Positions 7,459 through 15,040 of a DNA stretch of 16,863 nucleotides are shown in pieces. The stretch covers positions 1-16,863 of the forward strand of contig DDPM01000088.1 in the NCBI GenBank assembly GCA_002342165.1, given 5' to 3'. The notes beneath the pieces were generated by a model. That model saw only the letters and a list, made by a program, of their open reading frames with translations. It ran no database searches and was not told where the DNA came from. Every line of letters starts with the position of its first letter. Position 1 is the stretch's first letter. The DNA comes from Hylemonella sp. UBA2468 (GTDB taxonomy: Bacteria > Pseudomonadota > Gammaproteobacteria > Burkholderiales > Burkholderiaceae_C). Both the position numbers and the translations under genes were made by a program.

Positions 7459-8568
7459 TTAAAGTGCCAACTCTGCTTGGCTTGACATTGCCTGTTCAGC
7501 ATTGTTGCGCTCTAACCATCCGTTCACACAGTTGACCGTATGGGTAGCGGGGGACGGGTCCAAGCCCAACTCTTGCGCAATGAGCTGGACCAATCGATCT
7601 AACCGCTCCACATCCACGGCTCCAGCAGCAAGCGAACGGGCCACAGAAGAGGGTTTGAGCAATGACTGAGTGGCCAATGCGTACTTTTCAAAAGGCACCA
7701 TGTCAGTCGGAGCAGCTCCTAACATAAAGCAAATGTGCTCCACCCATTTGTAAATGGACTCTGACAAGACCAAATCTTGATGCACGGCGTTTTGAATGGA
7801 GCAAATCTCTTGGGGCAAAACGCAACGGTAGTTGCCCGTCATGAGCATGCACCACTTGGCCAAGGGCACGTAAATGGAGCGATGAACTTTTAACTTGACA
7901 GGCAAGTCCACCTCTTGGCTGACTTCTTGCGATGTGTCTAGCCACTTCGCTTGAGCAATGTCCTGCTCGAGCTGAAACAAAATGCCGTTAGACGCTTCGT
8001 CATCAAAACATGCGGCCTTGAAATTGGTTGCCAATCCCACTTGTAATACATGCGGCTCTTGTGAACTGGGACGAAACGCCTGCGGGTCTGGACTGCACAA
8101 GGTGACCACGCGCGGGTCAAAGCCGCTCCAAACATCTGGGTCTCGATAACACTCGTTCAACTTTTGCACCGACAACTGCCCCATGCGCTGTAGAAAAGGT
8201 AAAGGTGGCATATTCATGATCGAAAGGCAAGGCAACTTGCAAGCCGCAATGGAGTGCATCAGCTCCCGAATACCCGGTGCGCCGTACTGGGGCTCTTGCA
8301 TGGCCAAACAAACCATATCGAAGTCATCTGGGCGAACCTGCTGGGGTGTCAAGGCTCGAAGCTGACCTTTGAGCTGCCTTGAATCCACCTCCACAAGATG
8401 ATCTAAACCCTTGACTGGAAATCGAACACGAGTGCCATTGATAGCGATGAGGTCTGCAGTACTTTGAGTACAAACCAAACTCACATCGTGCCCCGCCAAC
8501 AAAATCTTGGTCGCCAGTAATGAGCCGTAAGAAGCCCCAAGAATCAGGACATTGAGTTTGGTGGTCAT
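7459..8568 (-). CDS. PanE/ApbA-like ketopantoate reductase family oxidoreductase
   Basis: This is a predicted cytoplasmic NAD(P)-dependent dehydrogenase of 369 residues. The N-terminus (5-33) is a Rossmann beta-alpha-beta unit, NVLILGASYGSLLATKILLAGHDVSLV. The rest is reminiscent of 2-dehydropantoate 2-reductases: a conserved-looking lysine in PLAKWCMLMTGN (K238, N246) and a helical C-terminal domain. It is longer than typical PanE (about 300). The dinucleotide motif reads GASYG rather than the common GAGAIG, with Ser at the second-glycine position, so cofactor binding may differ. A role in pantothenate synthesis should not be assumed; opine-dehydrogenase-like enzymes share this fold. The ATG at 8568 is chosen because the motif begins five residues later; an in-frame TTG at 8586 adds only MFLKVV. 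The gene stands alone upstream of thrS and is divergent from the SWIB gene. The exact substrate is unknown. Confidence 0.8.
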   Translation of the reverse strand: MTTKLNVLILGASYGSLLATKILLAGHDVSLVCTQSTADLIAINGTRVRFPVKGLDHLVEVDSRQLKGQLRALTPQQVRPDDFDMVCLAMQEPQYGAPGIRELMHSIAACKLPCLSIMNMPPLPFLQRMGQLSVQKLNECYRDPDVWSGFDPRVVTLCSPDPQAFRPSSQEPHVLQVGLATNFKAACFDDEASNGILFQLEQDIAQAKWLDTSQEVSQEVDLPVKLKVHRSIYVPLAKWCMLMTGNYRCVLPQEICSIQNAVHQDLVLSESIYKWVEHICFMLGAAPTDMVPFEKYALATQSLLKPSSVARSLAAGAVDVERLDRLVQLIAQELGLDPSPATHTVNCVNGWLERNNAEQAMSSQAELAL

Positions 8569-8717
8569 AACTACTTTTAAAAACAATGAATTGGATCATG
8601 CATACATGACCCGATTACTGTAAGCGCATACGGCATTCATGTGCGTCCATCAGGTCTTGCATAATAGAAAAAATAAATCATTTAAATTCAATTACTTACG
8701 AAAATATTTTTGAATAG

Positions 8718-8734
8718 TGAGATTTCACATCTCA
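8718..8734. repeat. Inverted repeat TGAGAT-N5-ATCTCA, possible operator
   Basis: Perfect 6-bp arms (8718-8723 and 8729-8734) flank a 5-nt spacer in the middle of the divergent promoter region. The size and symmetry suit a dimeric repressor site, but no regulator gene adjoins it and a chance match in AT-rich DNA is possible. Confidence 0.3.
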
Positions 8735-8840
8735 TACCGAGAAAAAATTTTGCAATGCAGCATTTTATATTTCGCATTACAAAAACGATTCAACCCATTT
8801 GAAAAACAACAATTCAGAGGGAAAAATATTAGGACTCCCT

Positions 8841-8868
8841 TTGAATTGACCATGTTCTCCATTAGGAT
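8841..8868 (+). promoter_or_regulatory. Possible sigma-70 promoter of the SWIB gene
   Basis: TTGAAT (8841-8846) and TAGGAT (8863-8868) are separated by 16 bp. Each matches four of six consensus positions. Transcription would start near 8875, giving a leader of about 50 nt before the ATG at 8928. AT-rich DNA upstream could act as an UP element. The match is moderate only. Confidence 0.35.
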
Positions 8869-8927
8869 TCATGACACATTCAAGTTTTGAGCTTGTTTGT
8901 CACAACCAACTACGAAGGAAAAAATCT

Positions 8928-9272
8928 ATGGCAACTGCAAAGAAGGCACCAGCAAAAAAGGCCGCTGTAAAAAAAGTGGCACCAGCAAAAAAAGTAGCTG
9001 TTAAAAAAGCTACTGCAACCAAACGCACTCCCAATGCGGCGTTCATGAAGGCTTTGACCCCCAGCCCAGCTTTGGCTGCTATTGTGGGAGCTGCACCACT
9101 GCCGCGCACTGAAGTCGTGAGCAAAATGTGGGTGTACATCAAGAAGCACAAGCTGCAAGATGAAGCCAACAAGCGCATGGTCAATGCAGATGCCAAACTT
9201 AAAGAAGTGTTTGGCAAAGCGCAGGTTTCTATGTTTGAAATGGCTGGCCTGATCGGCAAGCACCTCAAATAA
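8928..9272 (+). CDS. SWIB/MDM2-domain protein with histone H1-like tail
   Basis: This is a 114-residue, strongly basic protein. Residues 1-33 are a low-complexity Lys/Ala/Pro tail built of AKK, PAKK and VKK units, like the C-terminal tail of histone H1 and bacterial H1-like proteins. Residues about 37-113 form a SWIB domain (FMKALTPSPALAAIVG, LPRTEVVSKMWVYIKKHKLQDEANKRMVNADAKLKEVFG), ending at LIGKHLK. The SWIB fold is known from eukaryotic SWI/SNF chromatin remodellers and from Chlamydia and other bacteria. The tail probably binds DNA and the protein may be a nucleoid component, but its cellular role is inferred. The ATG at 8928 is preceded by GAAGGA. A longer in-frame start at 8871 would add MTHSSFELVC..., which lacks family character. 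It is the only plus-strand gene here, with its own promoter region and terminator. Confidence 0.92.
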   Translation: MATAKKAPAKKAAVKKVAPAKKVAVKKATATKRTPNAAFMKALTPSPALAAIVGAAPLPRTEVVSKMWVYIKKHKLQDEANKRMVNADAKLKEVFGKAQVSMFEMAGLIGKHLK

Positions 9273-9315
9273 GTTGTATCTGCTTGTTACACGCTCAAAC
9301 TAGCGGAGTAGCAAC

Positions 9316-9346
9316 AAAAAAGAGCCGACAAATGTCGGCTCTTTTT
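9316..9346. terminator. Bidirectional intrinsic terminator
   Basis: GAGCCGAC-AAAT-GTCGGCTC (9322-9341) is an 8-bp perfect stem with a 4-nt loop. It is flanked by six A on the left (9316-9321) and five T on the right (9342-9346), so it works in both directions. It lies between two converging genes: 43 nt after the SWIB stop and 3 nt after the stop of the minus-strand ThDP enzyme gene. Confidence 0.95.
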
Positions 9347-9349
9347 ACT

Positions 9350-11080
9350 TCAGGAAGTCTTTTGCTGTCGATCCAAAGCGGCTTGAGTGATGGACTGCAG
9401 TGTGCCTCGAGTAGTGATGACTTCTGGATCCAACAAAATCTCAATCAGCGTGCCCTCTGGCCGGGCCAATGCAGACAGCAAAGCTGGTTCAAACTCCGCA
9501 GTTTCCCGAACCTTGACACCTGCATACCCATAAGCTTTAGCCAGCGCTGCAAAGTCTGGGTTTTGAAGCTGTGAGCCGCTGACGTGGGTGGGAAATTCTC
9601 GCTCTTGGTGCATGCGGATGGTGCCGTACATGCCGTTGTTGAGCAAAATCACGATGGTTTTGGCGCCAAACTGAACGGCAGTGGCCAACTCTTGGCCGTT
9701 CATTAGAAAGTCGCCGTCGCCCGTCAAAGTCACGACCAATCTATTGCTTGCCAATGCAGCGGCTATACCGGCGGGCACGCCGTAGCCCATAGAGCCGTTG
9801 GTAGGTGCCAACTGGGTCTTCACCCCCTTAGCCAAGCCCGGGTACTGATAAAACCGATGCAGCCAACTTGCAAAATTTCCAGCGCCATTACTTAGAACCG
9901 CATTTGAGGGCAAGTGGTGTTGCAAACACTTCACCACCGAAGCCATATCCATGGGGCCAGGCAAGGCTTGGGGTACCAAATTACTCAAATAATCTAGGTG
10001 GCATGCTTGTGTCCAAGCGGCATAAGCCAATTCGGCGGGCGCATGGAGGGTTTCTAAAGAACGCGCTGCGGCATTCATAGAAGCATGTATGGCCACGTCT
10101 GCAAAAAAGACACGCTGTAACTCTTCGGCACCGGCCATGATGTGAATCAGTTTTTGAGACAACCTAGGAGGCTTGAGCATGTCGTACCCACCTGTGGTGA
10201 TTTCACCCAAACGAGCGCCCAACACAAGCAAGAGATCCGACTCCTGAATGCGTTTGGCCAGCTTGGGATTGATGGCCAAGCCGACATCGCCTGCATATTG
10301 GGGATGGAGGTTGTCAAAAGTGTCTTGAAACCTAAAGGCATTGGCTACTGGCAGTTTCCAGTTTTCAGCGAAACGTTGCATAGCTTGAGCAGCCTGCGGT
10401 GTCCAGCCGCCACCGCCCACAATCACCATTGGCTTTTGGGCTTTGAGCAAATGCCCGCGGACTTCCTGAAGCGCGCCAGGCGCCATCCAAGTTTCCAAAG
10501 GCTCCACTTGTGGCAGAGGGGCAGTATGTGCCGTCATCTCAACTTGCTGCGTCAACATGTCTTCAGGCAGAACCAGCACCGCCGGTCCGGGACGGCCATG
10601 CAGGGCCGTTGCAAAGGCTCGGGCAATGTATTCCGGAATGCGGTTGGGGTCGTCTATACGCTCCACACGTTTGGCCAAGCCTTTGGTTGCCGGACCAAAA
10701 AATGCGCTGAAGTCCATTTCTTGAAACGACTCACGATCCCGCGTGTGGCTGGCCACATCGCCCACCAACAACACCATGGGAGTGGAATCTTGAAAAGCTG
10801 TGTGCAGACCAATCGAAGCGTTGGTTGCGCCTGGACCCCGGGTCACGAGGCACACACCCGGCCTGCCCGTTAACTTGCCATAGGCCTCTGCCATATAGGC
10901 TGCACCCCCCTCTTGGCGGTTGATCACAAACTTGATATCTTCACTATGTTCATGAAATCCATCCAAAACGGCTAAATAGCTTTCGCCTGGCACCCCAAAA
11001 GCAATGTCGACCCCTTGGGCAACCAAACACTCCACAAGCAAGTGACCTGCCATGCGATGGCTTGGAGTACTGATTGTCAT
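9350..11080 (-). CDS. Thiamine diphosphate-dependent enzyme, acetolactate synthase large-subunit-like
   Basis: This is a 576-residue ThDP enzyme of the acetolactate synthase/pyruvate oxidase superfamily. The N-terminal pyrimidine-binding domain (about 8-175) has AFGVPGESYLAVLDG (27-41) and the catalytic glutamate E57 in NRQEGGAAYMAEAYG. A central domain (about 200-335) has MVIVGGGGW and LLLVLGARLGE. The C-terminal pyrophosphate domain carries the metal/ThDP motif GDG (454-456) ending in NN (481-482), within GDGDFLMNGQELATAVQFGA. The reaction probably decarboxylates a 2-oxo acid or joins two-carbon units; the substrate cannot be read from the sequence. No ilvN-like regulatory subunit or ilvC is adjacent, which argues against the main IlvB. 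The ATG at 11080 has a GAGGAG Shine-Dalgarno. The open frame up to 11164 overlaps the MFS gene and is not family-like. It lies 13 nt after the MFS gene. Confidence 0.88.
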   Translation of the reverse strand: MTISTPSHRMAGHLLVECLVAQGVDIAFGVPGESYLAVLDGFHEHSEDIKFVINRQEGGAAYMAEAYGKLTGRPGVCLVTRGPGATNASIGLHTAFQDSTPMVLLVGDVASHTRDRESFQEMDFSAFFGPATKGLAKRVERIDDPNRIPEYIARAFATALHGRPGPAVLVLPEDMLTQQVEMTAHTAPLPQVEPLETWMAPGALQEVRGHLLKAQKPMVIVGGGGWTPQAAQAMQRFAENWKLPVANAFRFQDTFDNLHPQYAGDVGLAINPKLAKRIQESDLLLVLGARLGEITTGGYDMLKPPRLSQKLIHIMAGAEELQRVFFADVAIHASMNAAARSLETLHAPAELAYAAWTQACHLDYLSNLVPQALPGPMDMASVVKCLQHHLPSNAVLSNGAGNFASWLHRFYQYPGLAKGVKTQLAPTNGSMGYGVPAGIAAALASNRLVVTLTGDGDFLMNGQELATAVQFGAKTIVILLNNGMYGTIRMHQEREFPTHVSGSQLQNPDFAALAKAYGYAGVKVRETAEFEPALLSALARPEGTLIEILLDPEVITTRGTLQSITQAALDRQQKTS

Positions 11081-11093
11081 GAAGGACTCCTCT

Positions 11094-12308
11094 TCATCTT
11101 GAAATGCGGTGTCCAACTGCCAAGGCCGCACCCATGGCGCACAACAGGACCATGGCCACCACAAAAAATATTTCGCTGTACCAGGCTTTGTCCATCAGCA
11201 CCCCAAACGCCAAGGGCGCCAATGCAAAGCCCACATCAAACCCAGAGTACACCAAGCCATAAACCCGCCCAGTAGCGCCTTTTGGGGTCACTTGCTTGAC
11301 CATCAAATCCCGAGAGGGGCTGCCAATTCCTATGGCAAACCCCGTCAGAGCCAACACCACCATAGTGCCCTCGGCGCCTAACCAACCCGAGCCACACCAC
11401 ATCAACATGGCGGCCCCCACTACCATGCAAGTTGCCACTACCCGATCGGTGTATGCGGCAGCCTGGCTCGCAACAAAGCCACCCACCACAATGCCTACGC
11501 CGGCGCACACCATATAAGCACTAAGCGTCAGGGTAGCCGCCTCCAGGCTGACGTGATGCAGGGTTTGCAACAGAGGCACTGAAAAGTTTTGCACCACTGA
11601 AAGAATCACTGTAGAGAGCAGAAAAAAACCAAAGCAAAACCAAATCACTGGCAACTTTAAGTAGGAGAAATGTTGTGACGCCTGTACACGTTCAGTTTTG
11701 GCCATGATTTGGGTGCTGAGCTTGTGCCGGTTTACAAAGAGGCACAAGGCAATAAAGACAAATAGCACCGCACTAGCCAAGTAAGCACCACGCCAGCCGA
11801 TAACCCCGCCCAAACCCACCATAAACAAAGGTGCCACCGCCCAACCCAAATTCCCTGTGAGCCCGTGCACGCTGAATGCGTGGCCCAGGCGCGCTTGCGA
11901 GACCCGCTGATTCAAAATAGTGAAATCAATCGGATGAAACGGTGCATTCCCCAAGCCAAAAAAAACTGCGGCCGCCAGCAAACCGAGATAGCCCTCAGAC
12001 ATACTGGCCACCACACAAGCCCCCGCAAAGAGCGAGAGTGAGGCGTACATGACAGTCAATGCTCCCCAACGGTCAACCGCCCAACCCGACAGCGCCTGTA
12101 TAGATCCAGACAAGGCGAAGAAGATGGTCGTCAAAAAAGCCAGCTCTCCGTATGACAAGCCAAATTCTTTAACAAACAGTGGAAAGACCAAAGGCAACAA
12201 TAGATGCGAAAAGTGGGAAGACGCATGCGCCATGCCCACAAGCCCAATCACTTGGGCATCTTGCTTGAAGGGTGCGGGGGAGGATGAAAATGTAAAGGGG
12301 GTACTCAT
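11094..12308 (-). CDS. MFS transporter, fosmidomycin-resistance-like
   Basis: This is an integral inner-membrane permease of 404 residues with about twelve hydrophobic segments in two halves, joined by a charged cytoplasmic loop (about 194-218). An MFS motif-A-like loop, GWAVDRWG (75-82), follows the second segment. FGLGNAPFHPIDFTILNQR (117-135) resembles the fosmidomycin-resistance branch (GLG...FHP). It probably exports or imports a small organic compound by proton coupling, but the cargo is unknown. The ATG at 12308 directly follows AAGGGGG, an unusually close Shine-Dalgarno; no better in-frame start exists before the clpB stop. It lies 33 nt after clpB and 13 nt before the ThDP enzyme gene. 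It may move a substrate or product of that enzyme. Confidence 0.87.
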   Translation of the reverse strand: MSTPFTFSSSPAPFKQDAQVIGLVGMAHASSHFSHLLLPLVFPLFVKEFGLSYGELAFLTTIFFALSGSIQALSGWAVDRWGALTVMYASLSLFAGACVVASMSEGYLGLLAAAVFFGLGNAPFHPIDFTILNQRVSQARLGHAFSVHGLTGNLGWAVAPLFMVGLGGVIGWRGAYLASAVLFVFIALCLFVNRHKLSTQIMAKTERVQASQHFSYLKLPVIWFCFGFFLLSTVILSVVQNFSVPLLQTLHHVSLEAATLTLSAYMVCAGVGIVVGGFVASQAAAYTDRVVATCMVVGAAMLMWCGSGWLGAEGTMVVLALTGFAIGIGSPSRDLMVKQVTPKGATGRVYGLVYSGFDVGFALAPLAFGVLMDKAWYSEIFFVVAMVLLCAMGAALAVGHRISR

Positions 12309-12341
12309 CCCCCTTATGTTAACGATGTGATCCTGATGCCC

Positions 12342-14945
12342 CTAAGAGGTCCGAACCGCCTCAAAATGGAACTGCCCTGGCGCCAGAATGGGATCCACCT
12401 TGACCGAAATTTCGTCTTTAGGCAAAAAAGCGCCTTCAAGCAGCATTTTGGACAGAGGGTTTTCAATGCGCTGCTGAATAGCGCGCTTGAGCGGCCGCGC
12501 ACCAAACACGGGGTCAAAGCCCACCTTGGCCAGTTCAGCAATTGCCGCATCGGATACCTGTAAGTTCAGGTCCATTTTGAACAAGCGGTCTTTGAGCCCC
12601 TTGAGTTGAATCGATGCAATAGAGGCAATGTGCTGAGCGCTCAATCCGTGGAACACCACCGTCTCATCTATGCGGTTTAGAAACTCTGGGCGGAAATGGT
12701 TTTTGAGTTCACCCCATACCGCATCTTTAATGTCTTCATAGGGCTGCCCCACCATAGACTGAATCAGGTGGGAGCCAATGTTGCTGGTCATCACGATGAC
12801 CGTGTTTTTAAAATCCACCGTTCTGCCCTGTCCATCAGTCAGGCGACCATCGTCCAGCACCTGCAGCAATATATTGAACACATCGGGGTGTGCCTTCTCC
12901 ATCTCGTCGAGCAACAAAACCGAATAGGGTTTGCGCCGCACCGCCTCGGTCAGATATCCGCCCTCCTCGTAACCCACATAACCCGGAGGAGCCCCAATCA
13001 ATCGGGCTACAGAGTGTTTTTCCATAAATTCACTCATGTCAATGCGAACCAAATGGTCGACACTGTCAAACAAAAATCCAGCCAAGGCTTTGCACAGCTC
13101 AGTTTTACCCACACCCGTGGGACCCAAGAACAAAAACGAACCTGTGGGTCGATTGGGGTCTGACAAGCCGGAACGAGATCGGCGAATGGCGTTGGACACT
13201 GCCAAAATGGCTTCGTCTTGCCCCACCACGCGGTCATGCAGCTTTTGCTCCATTTGCAACAGCTTGTCCTTTTCGCCCTGCATCATTTTGGATACGGGGA
13301 TACCTGTGGCGCGCGACACCACCTCGGCAATTTCTTCTGCCCCCACTTGGGTCCTGAGCAGCCTAAGGCCGCTGACCTCGTCTTGACCACTCTCTAAGGC
13401 CTGTGCTTCGTGCAATTGCTTTTCTAGCTCAGGCAACCTGCCATAGCGCAGCTCTGCCACCTTATTGAAATCACCTTTTCGGGTGAGCTCTTCAATTTTG
13501 AGTTTGAGCTTTTCAATTTCCTCACGCACATGCTGGCCGCCTTGCGCTTGGGCTTTTTCAGAGCGCCATATTTCTTCAAGGTCAGCCGCTTCGCGACGGA
13601 GTTTTTCAATTTCTGCTTCCAACAAGCCCAATCGCTTTTGTGATGCTTCATCGGTTTCTTTTTTAATGGCCTCGCGCTCAATTTGCAGCTGGATCAAACG
13701 GCGGTCAAGTTTGTCTATGACCTCGGGCTTGGAGTCAATCTCAATTTTGATTTTGGCTGCTGCTTCGTCGATAAGGTCAATAGCTTTGTCCGGCAAAAAT
13801 CGGTCGGTGATGTACCGATGGCTGAGCTCTGCCGCCGCCACGATGGCGGGGTCGGTGATGTCCACACCGTGGTGCACCTCGTACTTCTCTTGCAGACCCC
13901 TCAAAATGGCAATGGTCTGCTCCACAGTGGGTTCGCCGACCAAGACCTTTTGAAATCTGCGCTCAAGAGCGGCGTCTTTTTCTATGTATTTGCGGTACTC
14001 ATCCAGTGTGGTGGCACCAATGCAGTGCAGTTCGCCCCGGGCCAAGGCGGGCTTGAGCATGTTGCCTGCGTCTATGGCCCCTTCGGCCTTGCCTGCCCCC
14101 ACCATGGTGTGGAGTTCGTCAATAAACAAAATAATGCGACCCTGATCTTGGGCCACTTCCTTAAGTACAGCCTTCAAGCGCTCTTCAAATTCGCCGCGGT
14201 ATTTGGCACCTGCCAAAAGACCGGCCATATCCAGAACCAGAACGCGCTTGTCTCGCAAGGACTCGGGCACTTCGCCATTGACAATGCGCTGGGCTAAGCC
14301 TTCCACAATGGCGGTTTTGCCCACGCCCGGCTCACCAATCAAGACCGGATTGTTTTTACTGCGCCGTTGCAACACCTGAATTGCCCGGCGTATTTCGTCA
14401 TCTCGTCCAATCACCGGGTCAAGCTTTCCGGAACGGGCGCGCTCGGTTAAATCCAGGGTGAATTTGCTCAAGGCTTCGCGCTGACCTTCAGATTCAGCGG
14501 AATCGACCTTTTGACCGCCGCGCACTTGCTCAATGGCCGCATCCAATACCTTACGGTTGAGACCTTGGCCGCGAACAGCCTCTGCAAACTCACTTTTGCT
14601 GTCGGCCAAGGCCAAGAAAAACAACTCGCTGGCCACAAACTGGTCCGACCGTTTCATGGCTTCTTTTTCACAGGCTTGCAGCAAGGAGACCAAATCACGG
14701 CCGACTTGCACCTGTTCATGCCCCTGCACTTGGGGTAGTTTTCTCATGGCTGCTTCAGCAACGGACAACAAACCCGAAATGGGCAAGCCTGTGCGCTGCA
14801 ATAAGGCCTTGGGTCCATCAGGCTGCTGCAGCATCGCAGTCAGCACGTGGGCAGGCTCAATGTAGGCATGGTCTCGGCCAAGAGCAAGGGTTTGAGCCTC
14901 GCTCAAGGCCTCCTGAAACTGAGTGGTCAATTTGTCGAGTCGCAT
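12342..14945 (-). CDS. clpB: ATP-dependent chaperone ClpB
   Basis: ClpB is a cytoplasmic hexameric AAA+ disaggregase that works with DnaK/DnaJ/GrpE to thread proteins out of heat-induced aggregates. The length is 867 residues, typical. The N-terminal domain spans about 1-145. NBD1 has Walker A GEPGVGKT (204-211), Walker B ending D276-E277, and pore loop Y249 in [13 protein letters not shown]. The M-domain coiled coil spans about 405-525, rich in Glu, Lys and Leu. NBD2 has Walker A GPTGVGKT (608-615), Walker B LLLDE (677-681), pore loop GYVGY (655-659), and sensor-2 GARPLKRAI (815-823). There is no ClpP-binding loop feature, as expected. The ATG at 14945 has a GGAGA Shine-Dalgarno. Upstream is a sigma-32-like CTTGAAA. 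The MFS and ThDP genes follow closely, so heat-shock read-through may reach them. Confidence 0.98.
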   Translation of the reverse strand: MRLDKLTTQFQEALSEAQTLALGRDHAYIEPAHVLTAMLQQPDGPKALLQRTGLPISGLLSVAEAAMRKLPQVQGHEQVQVGRDLVSLLQACEKEAMKRSDQFVASELFFLALADSKSEFAEAVRGQGLNRKVLDAAIEQVRGGQKVDSAESEGQREALSKFTLDLTERARSGKLDPVIGRDDEIRRAIQVLQRRSKNNPVLIGEPGVGKTAIVEGLAQRIVNGEVPESLRDKRVLVLDMAGLLAGAKYRGEFEERLKAVLKEVAQDQGRIILFIDELHTMVGAGKAEGAIDAGNMLKPALARGELHCIGATTLDEYRKYIEKDAALERRFQKVLVGEPTVEQTIAILRGLQEKYEVHHGVDITDPAIVAAAELSHRYITDRFLPDKAIDLIDEAAAKIKIEIDSKPEVIDKLDRRLIQLQIEREAIKKETDEASQKRLGLLEAEIEKLRREAADLEEIWRSEKAQAQGGQHVREEIEKLKLKIEELTRKGDFNKVAELRYGRLPELEKQLHEAQALESGQDEVSGLRLLRTQVGAEEIAEVVSRATGIPVSKMMQGEKDKLLQMEQKLHDRVVGQDEAILAVSNAIRRSRSGLSDPNRPTGSFLFLGPTGVGKTELCKALAGFLFDSVDHLVRIDMSEFMEKHSVARLIGAPPGYVGYEEGGYLTEAVRRKPYSVLLLDEMEKAHPDVFNILLQVLDDGRLTDGQGRTVDFKNTVIVMTSNIGSHLIQSMVGQPYEDIKDAVWGELKNHFRPEFLNRIDETVVFHGLSAQHIASIASIQLKGLKDRLFKMDLNLQVSDAAIAELAKVGFDPVFGARPLKRAIQQRIENPLSKMLLEGAFLPKDEISVKVDPILAPGQFHFEAVRTS

Positions 14946-14968
14946 GAAATTCTCCGATTGCTCACCAC

Positions 14969-14994
14969 TTTTGGGTGGTCAACGTAATTTCAAG
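14969..14994 (-). promoter_or_regulatory. Possible sigma-32 heat-shock promoter of clpB
   Basis: CTTGAAA (14994-14988) matches the sigma-32 -35 consensus exactly. After 12 nt comes CCCAAAA (14975-14969), a partial match to the -10 form CCCCATNT. Transcription would start about 15-17 nt before the clpB ATG, giving a short leader with little beyond the Shine-Dalgarno. The -10 part overlaps a small inverted repeat, ACCAC-N6-GTGGT (14979-14964). clpB is a classical sigma-32 gene in proteobacteria; assignment here rests mainly on the -35. Confidence 0.5.
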
Positions 14995-15040
14995 GCAAAA
15001 AGACTAATTGGACTTGATACAGGTCAAAAACAAGGAAAAC

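Larger units (their letters stand above)
8569..8927. other. AT-rich divergent intergenic region
   Basis: This 359-bp region between the divergently transcribed oxidoreductase and SWIB genes is clearly more AT-rich than the rest of the window, especially 8660-8830. No credible ORF or RNA gene was found. It contains a palindrome AAAATATTTT (8701-8710), an inverted repeat (8718-8734), a possible plus-strand promoter (8841-8868), and a TATTAT hexamer on the minus strand (8669-8664 area) without a good -35 partner. It presumably carries both promoters and may attract nucleoid proteins. Confidence 0.6.

Noticed and set aside
8928..9030. Tandem DNA repeat in the SWIB tail
   Set aside because: The GCA-CCA-GCA-AAA-AAG-like units are imperfect and follow from the low-complexity protein tail; not an independent repeat element.
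8900..9268. Minus-strand frames of 117-122 codons opposite the SWIB gene
   Set aside because: They are antisense to a clear SWIB/H1-like coding sequence; their hydrophobic Ala/Phe repeats are the complement of the Lys/Ala tail.
11081..11164. Longer start for the ThDP enzyme gene
   Set aside because: It would overlap the end of the MFS gene and add a Trp/Cys-rich stretch foreign to the family; the ATG at 11080 has a good Shine-Dalgarno.
13683..14297. Plus-strand open frame of 204 codons
   Set aside because: It is antisense to the NBD1 and M-domain part of clpB with no recognisable domain; a shadow frame.
15000..15040. Terminator after the Bug protein gene
   Set aside because: A TTGA-N6-TCAA repeat and some T residues are present, but the stem is only 4 bp and no convincing hairpin with a T run forms.
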